Assembly: GCA_937884385.1 (NCBI GenBank)
Contig: CALGCW010000341.1
Coordinates: forward strand, 1-8,701
Length of the DNA stretch: 8,701 bases
DNA from: an uncultured Clostridia bacterium
GTDB lineage: Bacteria > Bacillota > Clostridia > Oscillospirales > CAG-272
Direction: 5' to 3'
Shown here piece after piece: positions 1 through 5,782 of the stretch; position 1 is the first letter of the stretch, and each line of letters opens with the position of its first letter. A program made the position numbers and the translations under genes. The notes under the pieces are model-generated. The model saw nothing but the letters and a program-made list of their open reading frames with translations, searched no databases and was not told the DNA's origin.

Positions 1-135
1 CCCTCCCGGAGGGAGCCGTTGTACATCATACCTCTGCGGATAGTGGGTTCGGGCTTCTGCCCGATTGTGCGAGGACTGCCGCGCGCTATGCTTGCCCCGG
101 ACACGAACGTGGAGTGTTTTCAACTCTCGTTAGAA
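1..135. other. GC-rich hairpin-forming segment, unidentified (possible structured RNA)
   Basis: This segment is clearly more GC-rich than the AT-rich promoter that follows and holds several short inverted repeats. CCCTC(1-5) pairs with GAGGG(9-13). TCGGGC pairs with GCCCGA around a TTCT loop (about 49-64), inside an outer CCTCTGC/GCGAGG pairing with one bulge. AACG/GAGT pairs with ACTC/CGTT near 106-132. No open frame is convincing. It could be the end of a non-coding RNA that begins outside the window; 6S RNA was considered but I cannot match its conserved bubble. The strand is undetermined and the identification is weak. Confidence 0.25.
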
Positions 136-156
136 AAATTATCTCCAAATGAGTTA

Positions 157-184
157 TTGTTTTTATAAGCAAATATGATATAAT
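157..184 (+). promoter_or_regulatory. Extended -10 sigma-A promoter for the XRE regulator gene
   Basis: The -35 box is TTGTTT (157-162), followed by a 16-bp spacer and a perfect TATAAT (179-184). An extended TG sits one base upstream of the -10 (176-177). Transcription should start near 191, giving a leader of about 40 nt that is mostly occupied by two palindromes. Confidence 0.75.
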
Positions 185-191
185 AAAATCA

Positions 192-220
192 GGATAAGCG
201 CTGATCCAAATTGATTTGGA
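192..220 (+). promoter_or_regulatory. Two overlapping palindromes, candidate autoregulatory operator covering the RBS
   Basis: GGATAAGCGCTGATCC (192-207) is a palindrome with one mismatched pair. It overlaps TCCAAATTGATTTGGA (205-220), a perfect 7-bp inverted repeat around a 2-bp centre. The second palindrome includes the first bases of the Shine-Dalgarno GGAGGA (218-223). A matching half-site, TCCAAAT, lies at 144-150 just upstream of the -35. XRE-type regulators commonly bind such dyads near their own start. In RNA the 205-220 repeat could instead form a hairpin that masks the ribosome binding site. The role is inferred. Confidence 0.5.
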
Positions 221-229
221 GGAACTACT

Positions 230-1042
230 ATGATTAAACTTGGAGAAAAAATCAAGTCTTTAAGAAAACAGAAAAACATATCTCAAGAGGTTTTTGCCGG
301 TTATCTCGGCGTATCTTTTCAAGCTGTTTCAAAATGGGAAAACGGAAATACCATGCCCGACGTGACTATGATTCCCGCTATCGCATCATTTTTTGGTGTT
401 TCCACCGACGAGCTGTTTGATTTTAATCTGTTTGAGATAGAAAAGCAGGTTGAGGCAATCTGTCATGAGGCATATAAATATCGTTTCACCGATGGAGCAA
501 AATCTGAACGTATTTTGCGCGAAGGATTGCAGAGATTCCCCGGGAATGACATCATACTGAATAATCTGCTATATACGTTGGATTATCAGACGAGAGCAGA
601 TGAGATAATCACTCTTTGCAAAACCCTCATTGAGTCTACGAAGGATGATTCCGTAAAATATGACGCCTGCCGCATTCTTGCATCGTGCTATAAAGAAAAC
701 GATCAGAATGACTTGGTCAAGCCTACCCTTGAAATAATTCCCGAAATTTATTTTTCTAAATTAGAGCTGATGGCATCTCTTTTAGATGGAGAAGACAGCT
801 ATGAGGCGGCACAAAAGCAGAAAAACATTTCTGCTGAGGATCTGATTGTTATGCTGATTGTCACGGGTAAGCACTTAAAAGAAAATGGTGAACTTGAAAA
901 AGCCAATTCACAATTTAGGATTGCACTAAAAGTAATGGATGCTTTTGAGGAAGATTTTGTTGAAACCAAATGGTTCAAAGCTACCGTTTATGAGTACACA
1001 AACGAACAACGAAAAGAAATTGAAACATTGCTCGCAGAATAA
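230..1042 (+). CDS. XRE/Cro-family transcriptional regulator with helical (TPR-like) C-terminal domain
   Basis: The 270-residue protein starts at an ATG 7 nt after GGAGG. Residues 6-61 form a classic HTH_3 DNA-binding domain: LRKQKNISQE, then VSFQAVSKWENGNTMPD (28-44) across the recognition helix, then the usual FGVSTDELF ending. Residues about 65-265 are predicted mostly alpha-helical with repeated helix pairs (for example EAYKYRFTDGAKSERILREG and LEKANSQFRIALKVM), like the TPR-type effector domains of many Clostridia regulators. It probably acts as a cytoplasmic repressor or activator responding to a peptide or protein ligand. It is monocistronic, with its own promoter and terminator, and the palindromes in its leader suggest autoregulation. 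The target is unknown. The neighbouring operon runs towards it, so it is not obviously linked to that operon. Confidence 0.85.
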   Translation: MIKLGEKIKSLRKQKNISQEVFAGYLGVSFQAVSKWENGNTMPDVTMIPAIASFFGVSTDELFDFNLFEIEKQVEAICHEAYKYRFTDGAKSERILREGLQRFPGNDIILNNLLYTLDYQTRADEIITLCKTLIESTKDDSVKYDACRILASCYKENDQNDLVKPTLEIIPEIYFSKLELMASLLDGEDSYEAAQKQKNISAEDLIVMLIVTGKHLKENGELEKANSQFRIALKVMDAFEEDFVETKWFKATVYEYTNEQRKEIETLLAE

Positions 1043-1048
1043 ACTCTC

Positions 1049-1080
1049 GCCCCGCCTCGCGCGGGGCTTTTCTTTGTTTT
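1049..1080 (+). terminator. Intrinsic terminator of the XRE regulator gene
   Basis: A 7-bp GC stem, GCCCCGC (1049-1055) with GCGGGGC (1061-1067), has a 5-nt loop and is followed by the T-rich run TTTTCTTTGTTTT (1068-1080). It begins 7 bp after the stop codon. Confidence 0.9.
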
Positions 1081-1094
1081 CTGCATATCAAAAA

Positions 1095-1118
1095 AGCCTT
1101 CCCCCACTGGGGAAGGCT
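1095..1118 (-). terminator. Intrinsic terminator of the two-component operon
   Basis: A perfect 10-bp stem, AGCCTTCCCC (1095-1104) with GGGGAAGGCT (1109-1118), has a CACT loop. On the minus strand it is followed directly by a T run (complement of 1090-1094). It lies about 50 bp after the stop of the repeat-protein gene and faces the terminator at 1049-1080, so the two convergent units are insulated. On the plus strand the tail is weaker (ATTCAATTTT), but it may work both ways. Confidence 0.85.
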
Positions 1119-1168
1119 ATTCAATTTTACCGCTAATATTGCAGATGCTCGGTCTGCTTCTTTTTATA

Positions 1169-1366
1169 TTATTTCCATTCCTGGTCAACAATGAAGACTC
1201 TTGTTTCAGCCTGCCACGATTCCGAGACGGGATATACTCTTAGCTGTGCCTGCCACTCCTGTGATACCGGAAAGACGTTCATAGTAGCCTGCCACTGCTG
1301 ATTTACGACGTAAACCTTCATTTGCGCCTTCCATTCCTGATCCACGAAAAATACTCTGACTGCCAT
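1169..1366 (-). CDS. Five-fold 13-residue repeat protein, similar to DUF6150/septoil-knot proteins
   Basis: The 65-residue protein is exactly five tandem 13-residue units. The invariant Trp falls at 12, 25, 38, 51 and 64, and a V-(F/Y) pair at 5-6, 18-19, 31-32, 44-45 and 57-58. The consensus is about (K/R)V(Y/F)xV(D/N/S)Q(E/Q)WQA. It starts at an ATG 5 nt after AGGAGG (1372-1377), 31 bp after the preceding gene, and is the last gene before the operon terminator. There is no signal peptide or membrane segment. The alternation predicts short beta strands. From memory, the pattern resembles small proteins called DUF6150 or '7(1) septoil knot' (repeats like KVYVVDxEYQAD). This one has only five units and ends at a repeat boundary, so it is short for that family. 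The function is unknown; membership of a sensor-kinase operon suggests an envelope-stress or signalling accessory role (inference). Confidence 0.75.
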   Translation of the reverse strand: MAVRVFFVDQEWKAQMKVYVVNQQWQATMNVFPVSQEWQAQLRVYPVSESWQAETRVFIVDQEWK

Positions 1367-1397
1367 AAAAACCTCCTGTTGTAGAACGAATTGTTTT

Positions 1398-1802
1398 TTA
1401 TTTTATAAGCTCGTCGGTAAGCCGGATTATCTCGGGCGCGATCTTTTTGCGCTTTGCTTTAACGACGGCATTATATACGGGGTATGCAAGTATGGCGATG
1501 ATACCGCCGAGGACTCCTATAACGATGCCTGACAATAATGCCATATCCTGGAGGGGTCCGAGAATTGTAGCAATATCGGTCATTATCAGACTCATTCCAA
1601 ATCCAAGCATCAGGGCTCCGACGATACCGAAGATCAGCGATATTGCGGTAGCTTCTCTTGTCACGCTTGCGTCAAGCCTTCTAAGACGAGCCATTTTGTC
1701 CTCTGCTTCCGTCGGGGGAGTGTATTTTTCACGTATCTTTTTTATCTCTGCCTGTTCTCTTGCAGAATAATTATACTCAAATTTTTCGTTTTTGTCAATC
1801 AT
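1398..1802 (-). CDS. Small two-helix membrane protein (paralogue of 4586-4951)
   Basis: I choose the ATG at 1802 (134 residues, MIDKNEKF...). It overlaps the preceding gene's stop as TAATG, which implies translational coupling, with GAGG about 10 nt upstream. An in-frame start at 1883 would lie inside the preceding gene. Residues 1-50 are charged (EIKKIREKYTPPTEAEDKM, then LRRLDASVTRE). Two hydrophobic helices follow (about 52-76 and 88-108) and a basic/acidic tail ending PEIIRLTDELIK. It shares LRxLDAxV, GxGMSLxMTDI and YPxY with the protein at 4586-4951. Related small proteins are widespread in Clostridia and are sometimes labelled 'dihydropteridine reductase' in databases; nothing here supports an enzyme. 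It probably sits in the membrane as part of the sensor system. Confidence 0.8.
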   Translation of the reverse strand: MIDKNEKFEYNYSAREQAEIKKIREKYTPPTEAEDKMARLRRLDASVTREATAISLIFGIVGALMLGFGMSLIMTDIATILGPLQDMALLSGIVIGVLGGIIAILAYPVYNAVVKAKRKKIAPEIIRLTDELIK

Positions 1803-2693
1803 TATTTGTTTGCCTCTATTTTTTTGATTTCGTTTGTAGATCTTACGATCATATAGCTTGATAGCCCAATCACTACGAAGCATATTCCTGCTCCCGTTGC
1901 GGCTATCATTATTCTTTTGTCCTCGATCGCGGTTTCTCCGCCAAAGGCTGTCAGCATTGCTGTCTCAAGCGAGAGCATGGAGACCAGAGCCGCTGCAAGC
2001 TTTACGGCTTTTATGGAATCGACGATGGGGCTGTTATATTTTCTGTTTTTGATCAGCTCAATTATTGCAACGGTTATATGGTAGAAGGAATAAGCCGCCA
2101 TAACGTATATGAGCATTCCGGCGTAAGTAAAGCCCTTGTCCTGATACATCATCATAAGCACTACTCCCGTAAGAGATAGGTTTATAAGCGTCAGTACCGC
2201 GGCGCAGGCTCTTGCTCTTTTCCATTCTCCGAGAGGATTTTCGCCAAGTGAATACTTGTGCGTGTAAAGAGCAAGTATAAATCTCATCAGAGTGAGAGTA
2301 GCATAGTAGAACGCAAGCACGAAGAACCAATTGGTGGTATAGACAAATCCGTATGCGATATTCAGGGCAACGTTTGCAAGGTTGATAAGCAGGGAAGAAT
2401 AGAGTGTGACTCGAGTTTTGAACTCTATATCCGTGAAATATTTGTTGCCGTACTTGGTGCTGTATACCTTGTTTTTCGTTTTTTTTGATCGTTCTTGAGC
2501 AGTTTTTGATAAACGATGCTGTCACTATGCAAACGGCGTAGAATGATATTGCGTATATCGCGTAGTAAACGGGGTGATTGGTAAAACCGTTGATTATTAC
2601 CAGACCCATTCCCGCAATGCATAAAAATGCAAATAAAGCGACCACCCATATCGGTGGGAATATTACTTTGTAAAGGATCTTTTTCCAATTCAT
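1802..2693 (-). pseudogene. Polytopic membrane protein gene of the two-component operon, split by a +1 frameshift in an A8 tract
   Basis: The gene starts at an ATG (2691-2693) in an ATGA overlap with the kinase stop. The first frame encodes about 75 residues with two membrane helices (PPIWVVALFAFLCIAGMGLV and YYAIYAISFYAVCIV) and stays open to 2058, but turns implausible after about 2470. The next frame carries the sensible continuation KVYSTKYGNKYFTDIEFKTR, then several more hydrophobic helices, ending at 1802. Its internal ATG at 2320 is not a natural start. Removing one A from the eight at 2479-2486 restores one frame of 296 residues reading IKKTKNKVYSTKYGNKY. Similar uncharacterised membrane proteins occur beside response regulator/kinase pairs in Clostridia, from memory. 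The lesion may be a true mutation, a phase-variable tract, transcriptional slippage or a sequencing error. Confidence 0.8.
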
Positions 2694-3763
2694 TGCTTTT
2701 TCCTCATTCTGACTGTAAATGCAGTGCCTGCTCCACGGTCGCTTGCGACTGATATGGAGCTTTTGGTAATGTCTATTACGCGCTTTACTAGCGCAAGACC
2801 GAGCCCGTTGCCCTCGGTTGCGTGGGAGGTGTCGCCCTGGTAAAATTTATCGAACATATGCGCGCCCACTTCGTGAGAGATGCCGCAGCCCGTGTCCTTG
2901 ACGGTGACGATCGCGTGATTTTCTGTGGCTTTGACGCTGACGCTTACCGTTCCGCCCTCGTCAGTGAATTTTATCGCGTTGGAGATGAGGTTGTTCCACA
3001 CGAGACTCATCATCTCGCGGTCGGAGAAAATAAGCACGCCGTCCTCAATATCCGTTTCGATGTTAAGCTTTTTTCTCTCCCAAGAGTCCTCAAACTGAAG
3101 CAAGCATTCGCAAAGCTGCTCCGAAAGGTCATATTCCTCAAATTTTGGAGTGATCTGTTGATTTTCAAGCTTATTCAGCTTAAGTATATTAGTCACAAGG
3201 CTCGCAAGGCGTTTTGAAGCTGAGCTTATCGCTTTGGCGTATTCAATGCGTTTTTCCTCGGGAAGATCCGGTGCCTGCAAAAGCGTGCCGTAGTTCTGCA
3301 TTACGGCAAGCGGAGTTTTCAGCTCGTGTGAAACATTCGCGATGAAATCCGTGCGAAGTGTTTCAGTTGAGGACAGCTCCTGCGCCATCATATTGATGCA
3401 TTCGGCGATCTCTGCAAACCTATCCTCGCTGTTGTATACCTTTTCTTGCTCTATCCTTACCGAAAAGTCGCCCTTCATCATCTGCCTGGTTGCGTCGGTT
3501 ATTCTTTTGGCGGGGCGGTCAACTGTTATTCTGCGTCTGAAGAGGTCGCACACCGTGATGAGAAGCGTAATAAGTATTACGTTGAGCATAGTTATCTTTG
3601 CTGCGCTCGCAACGTTGCTTGCGGTGAACTCGATGCTCATTTCCTTTGCCATCGTGTTGAGAAAGAGTGTCATACAGCAGGTGACGACGAAGGCAACAAT
3701 AAGGAAGAATACGAGAAAATGGCTTACCGATCGGATGATCCTTCTTATTCTTTCGTCGCTCAT
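2690..3763 (-). CDS. HAMP-domain sensor histidine kinase
   Basis: This 357-residue membrane kinase has helices at about 13-36 and 56-74 with only a short extracytoplasmic loop. A HAMP-like linker covers about 75-130 (RPAKRITDATRQMMKGDF). The HisKA domain has the H-box FIANVSHELKTPL with phosphoacceptor His146. The ATPase domain has an N-box (NNLISNAIKFT, Asn258/Asn262), G1 (DTGCGI, 290-295), F-box (FDKFYQ, 304-309) and G2 (GNGLGLAL, 318-325). All catalytic boxes are intact. The small outer loop suggests it senses within the membrane or through a partner, and the downstream membrane proteins are candidates. The start ATG at 3763 has only a weak AAGGCGG upstream, fitting coupling to the response regulator. 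The stop overlaps the next start (ATGA). The cognate regulator is the upstream gene. Confidence 0.93.
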   Translation of the reverse strand: MSDERIRRIIRSVSHFLVFFLIVAFVVTCCMTLFLNTMAKEMSIEFTASNVASAAKITMLNVILITLLITVCDLFRRRITVDRPAKRITDATRQMMKGDFSVRIEQEKVYNSEDRFAEIAECINMMAQELSSTETLRTDFIANVSHELKTPLAVMQNYGTLLQAPDLPEEKRIEYAKAISSASKRLASLVTNILKLNKLENQQITPKFEEYDLSEQLCECLLQFEDSWERKKLNIETDIEDGVLIFSDREMMSLVWNNLISNAIKFTDEGGTVSVSVKATENHAIVTVKDTGCGISHEVGAHMFDKFYQGDTSHATEGNGLGLALVKRVIDITKSSISVASDRGAGTAFTVRMRKKQ

Positions 3764-4430
3764 TGATCACCGCCTTATATCCGAGACCGTGAACAGTCTG
3801 TATCTCAAACGAATCGCAATCGGCAAGCTTTGAACGAAGCTTTGTCATATAGACGTCGACGGTCCTTGTGCCAGTCTGCGTGTCAACGTCCCAGAACTCG
3901 TCCATAAGCTGTGTGCGCGTAAAGGTCTTTTTGGGGTAGGAGAGCAGCTTGTACAAAAGGTCAAACTCTCTTTGTGTAAGAGGTATATCCTCGCCATCGA
4001 GGGTCGCGCTTCTTTCGTCGGCATCCATTACGAAATTGCCTACTTCAAGGCGACGGCTTGATGCGATCTTTGAACGGCGGAGAAGAGCGCCTATGCGCAA
4101 AAACAGCTCGTCAAGATCGATGGGCTTCGTCATATAGTCGTCAATGCCGATGCGGTAGCCTCTTTGCTTTGACGCGAAGTCATCGCGGGCGGTCATAAAC
4201 AGGATGGGTACATCGCTGTTCAGCGAGCGCACCGTTCTTACAAACTCAAAGCCGTCTATATTGGGCATCATAATATCGGATAGGATACAGTCGAAGGTGG
4301 TCTTATACATTTCGTCGTAGGCACTCTCTGCATCAAGGCAGCCGATTGCCTCATAACCGCTGTTATTCAGAAAAGAGCAAACGCTACGGTTCAGATCTCT
4401 ATCGTCCTCGACAACTAAAATTTTAAACAT
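3519..4430 (-). CDS. OmpR-family response regulator with apparent read-through into the kinase gene
   Basis: Residues 1-118 form a receiver domain: acidic pocket E8/D9/D10, phosphoacceptor Asp52 (SDIMMP), Thr80 and Lys102. Residues about 126-222 form an OmpR-type winged helix ending TVHGLGYKAVI, where such proteins normally stop (about 222-230 residues). Here the frame runs on to residue 303, overlapping the kinase gene by 245 bp. The extension is lysine/histidine-rich and unlike any domain, so it looks like out-of-frame kinase sequence. One extra A before the kinase ATG would give ATC AAA TGA, that is AVIK-stop with the usual ATGA overlap. The functional protein therefore probably ends near 3764. 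The start ATG at 4430 follows GGAGG (4440-4444). It is the first gene of the operon and is predicted to bind the repeats at 4487-4503 and 5020-5038. Confidence 0.9.
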   Translation of the reverse strand: MFKILVVEDDRDLNRSVCSFLNNSGYEAIGCLDAESAYDEMYKTTFDCILSDIMMPNIDGFEFVRTVRSLNSDVPILFMTARDDFASKQRGYRIGIDDYMTKPIDLDELFLRIGALLRRSKIASSRRLEVGNFVMDADERSATLDGEDIPLTQREFDLLYKLLSYPKKTFTRTQLMDEFWDVDTQTGTRTVDVYMTKLRSKLADCDSFEIQTVHGLGYKAVINERRKNKKDHPIGKPFSRILPYCCLRRHLLYDTLSQHDGKGNEHRVHRKQRCERSKDNYAQRNTYYASHHGVRPLQTQNNS

Positions 4431-4471
4431 ATATTTTAACCTCCAAGAGCCATAATTAGATTGTTTATGTC

Positions 4472-4503
4472 ATTATAACACACAAATGTTAAAATTTTGT
4501 TTG
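4472..4503 (-). promoter_or_regulatory. Promoter of the response-regulator operon with candidate regulator-binding repeat
   Basis: On the minus strand a perfect TATAAT (complement of 4472-4477) lies 42 bp before the regulator start, but no good -35 is seen at the right distance. That -35 region is occupied by two direct half-sites, written on the plus strand as TGTTAAAA (4487-4494) and TGTTTG (4498-4503), whose starts are 11 bp apart. This is the layout expected of an OmpR-type activator bound over a weak -35, so autoactivation is likely (inference). Confidence 0.55.
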
Positions 4504-4534
4504 CGTTTTTGATTTTTTGGTGGATTTTTTATCA

Positions 4535-4573
4535 AAAAGAAAGAGCAATGCCTTTGGCATTGCTCTTTCTTTT
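4535..4573 (-). terminator. Strong bidirectional terminator after the small membrane protein gene
   Basis: A perfect 18-bp stem (4535-4552 with 4556-4573) has a 3-nt loop and includes AGAGCAATGCC/GGCATTGCTCT. A T run follows on the minus strand, and the stem itself ends in T-rich sequence on the plus strand. It begins 12 bp after the stop at 4586 and separates that gene from the response-regulator operon. Confidence 0.93.
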
Positions 4574-4585
4574 GTACACGTTTCT

Positions 4586-4951
4586 TTATTTATTGATTAT
4601 TTTGTCGCTGAGCTCCATTATCTCTTTTGCATACTTTCTCTTACGAGAATTCAAGAGCTTTTTGTATATCGGGTAGTTTGCAAGAGCCATAATCATTCCC
4701 GCGATGCCGACGATTATTCCTATGGGCATTGTGTTTACGATATTGACCATCGCACCGATATCTGTCATAACAAGGCTCATTCCGGCGCCCATAATTATTG
4801 CGGAGATGCTTCCAAAAATGTATGCAAATGTATTTGCGGGGCGTTTTACCTTTGCGTCAAGAGCGCGGAGCGCGTCAAGCTCGGCGGATTTTTTCTCTGT
4901 GTACTGTGCGCGGATGTTTTGCGCGATAAATTCTTGATCGTTTCTGTTCAT
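4586..4951 (-). CDS. Small two-helix membrane protein (paralogue of 1398-1802)
   Basis: The 121-residue protein starts at an ATG after GTGAGG (about 4958-4963, spacing 6 nt). A charged N-terminus (residues 1-40, ALDAKVKRP) leads to two hydrophobic helices (about 41-64 and 74-93). A basic tail, SRKRKYAKEIMELSDKIINK, is probably cytoplasmic. It shares GAGMSLVMTDI and YPIYKK with the protein at 1398-1802, and the whole layout matches, so the two arose by duplication. It is transcribed on its own, with a terminator just downstream and, upstream, the same type of 11-bp-spaced TGTT repeat seen before the response regulator. It is therefore a likely second target of that system. The function is unknown and no enzymatic motif is visible. 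Confidence 0.82.
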   Translation of the reverse strand: MNRNDQEFIAQNIRAQYTEKKSAELDALRALDAKVKRPANTFAYIFGSISAIIMGAGMSLVMTDIGAMVNIVNTMPIGIIVGIAGMIMALANYPIYKKLLNSRKRKYAKEIMELSDKIINK

Positions 4952-4984
4952 AATTATACCTCACTTTGTTTTTTACGCATTAAT

Positions 4985-5038
4985 CATACATATTGTATGT
5001 TTTTGATTTTTTAAAGAAATGTTTAAGTTTTGTTAAAA
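4985..5038 (-). promoter_or_regulatory. Upstream control region of the small membrane protein gene: dyad plus 11-bp direct repeat
   Basis: CATACATATTGTATG (4985-4999) is a perfect 6-bp inverted repeat with a 3-bp centre. It includes a minus-strand TACAAT (complement of 4992-4997) that could serve as the -10. Further upstream, TGTTTAAG (5020-5027) and TGTTAAAA (5031-5038) form a direct repeat with an 11-bp period. The same TGTTAAAA octamer lies in the response-regulator promoter. No clear -35 is seen. Regulator binding is inferred. Confidence 0.45.
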
Positions 5039-5118
5039 TGAAAAATAAATATGGTTTTTTGAAAAATGATCGTATTTTTTCAAGCTTTCGCATTCTAACA
5101 TCCAAGCACCAACAGAAA

Positions 5119-5142
5119 AAAGGACACCGTTTGGTGTCCTTT
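5119..5142 (-). terminator. Intrinsic terminator of the lipoprotein gene
   Basis: A 10-bp stem, AAAGGACACC (5119-5128) with GGTGTCCTTT (5133-5142), has a 4-nt loop. On the minus strand the T run extends through the complement of the A stretch at 5116-5118. It lies 16 bp beyond the stop codon. Confidence 0.88.
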
Positions 5143-5158
5143 GAAGATGAAAATTTGT

Positions 5159-5665
5159 TTAATTTAAACTATAGTTAAAATACTGACTTACTAAATCCGT
5201 ATAGTAAAACAACGAACTAAATGATCCCCAGAAAGACAAAACTCTTCCGTCTGAGGCATATTCTCCTATGTAACCGGCAAATGTGTTTTCTGCATAGTTT
5301 GCCCAGATGATCAAGAAGTTTCCGTTTTCATAATTGAGTCTTATGCAAACATCCTTTGGAGAATTGTAGGCATAATACGTGTGAAGTATATCTGTATTTG
5401 AAAATGCATCTAAGAATTCCGGTATTTTTTCCGAAGGAAGTGATTCAAGAACAGTTGTGTTAGCAGGAACAAATGGCACTAACTCATCAAATTGATCAGG
5501 GACCCAGCTTATAAAATGCTTTTGATCTGGGTTTGTATATTCAATCAAGTCTACACCTATAACATCATTTAGTGAATCGCGGTTAATTGTGTAAGACCCT
5601 GGATCGCAAGAGGTCAGTGTAAAGCATATTATTATCAAAAGCACAAGTGAAATCTTTTTTATCAT
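5159..5665 (-). CDS. Small predicted lipoprotein, function unknown
   Basis: The 168-residue protein starts at an ATG 8 nt after AAGGAGT (5674-5680). Residues 1-20 are a lipoprotein signal peptide: KK, a hydrophobic stretch SLVLLIIICFTL, and the lipobox LTSC with lipidated Cys20. The mature part has no membrane helix and is rich in aromatic and acidic residues, especially near the C-terminus (for example FWGSFSSLFYYTDLVSQYFNY). It should be tethered to the outer face of the membrane. I recognise no family. It is a single-gene unit with a strong promoter and its own terminator, between the two-component region and the tRNA repeat array. It has no visible similarity to the lipoprotein pair at 7466-8701 beyond the signal peptide type. 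Confidence 0.82.
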   Translation of the reverse strand: MIKKISLVLLIIICFTLTSCDPGSYTINRDSLNDVIGVDLIEYTNPDQKHFISWVPDQFDELVPFVPANTTVLESLPSEKIPEFLDAFSNTDILHTYYAYNSPKDVCIRLNYENGNFLIIWANYAENTFAGYIGEYASDGRVLSFWGSFSSLFYYTDLVSQYFNYSLN

Positions 5666-5699
5666 AAAATGGCACTCCTTACGTTAAAAGTATATGAGT

Positions 5700-5728
5700 A
5701 TTGTACCATACAATGAAAAGCAAGTCAA
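5700..5728 (-). promoter_or_regulatory. Sigma-A promoter of the 5159-5665 lipoprotein gene
   Basis: On the minus strand, TTGACT (complement of 5723-5728), a 17-bp spacer and TACAAT (complement of 5700-5705) with an extended TG. It lies 35 bp before the start codon. Confidence 0.82.
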
Positions 5729-5782
5729 GTGATTTGCGAAATAGCACGCAGTTTGCATTCATCGTTGCACGTTAATGGGAAA

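Noticed and set aside
1803..1883. Longer N-terminus (start at 1883) for the small membrane protein at 1398-1802
   Set aside because: The extra residues lie in another frame of the preceding gene; the TAATG overlap at 1802 marks the real start.
2425..2693. Separate small protein in the third frame (MEKDPLQSN...)
   Set aside because: It is an out-of-frame shadow of the membrane protein's N-terminus, where the other frame encodes clear membrane helices.
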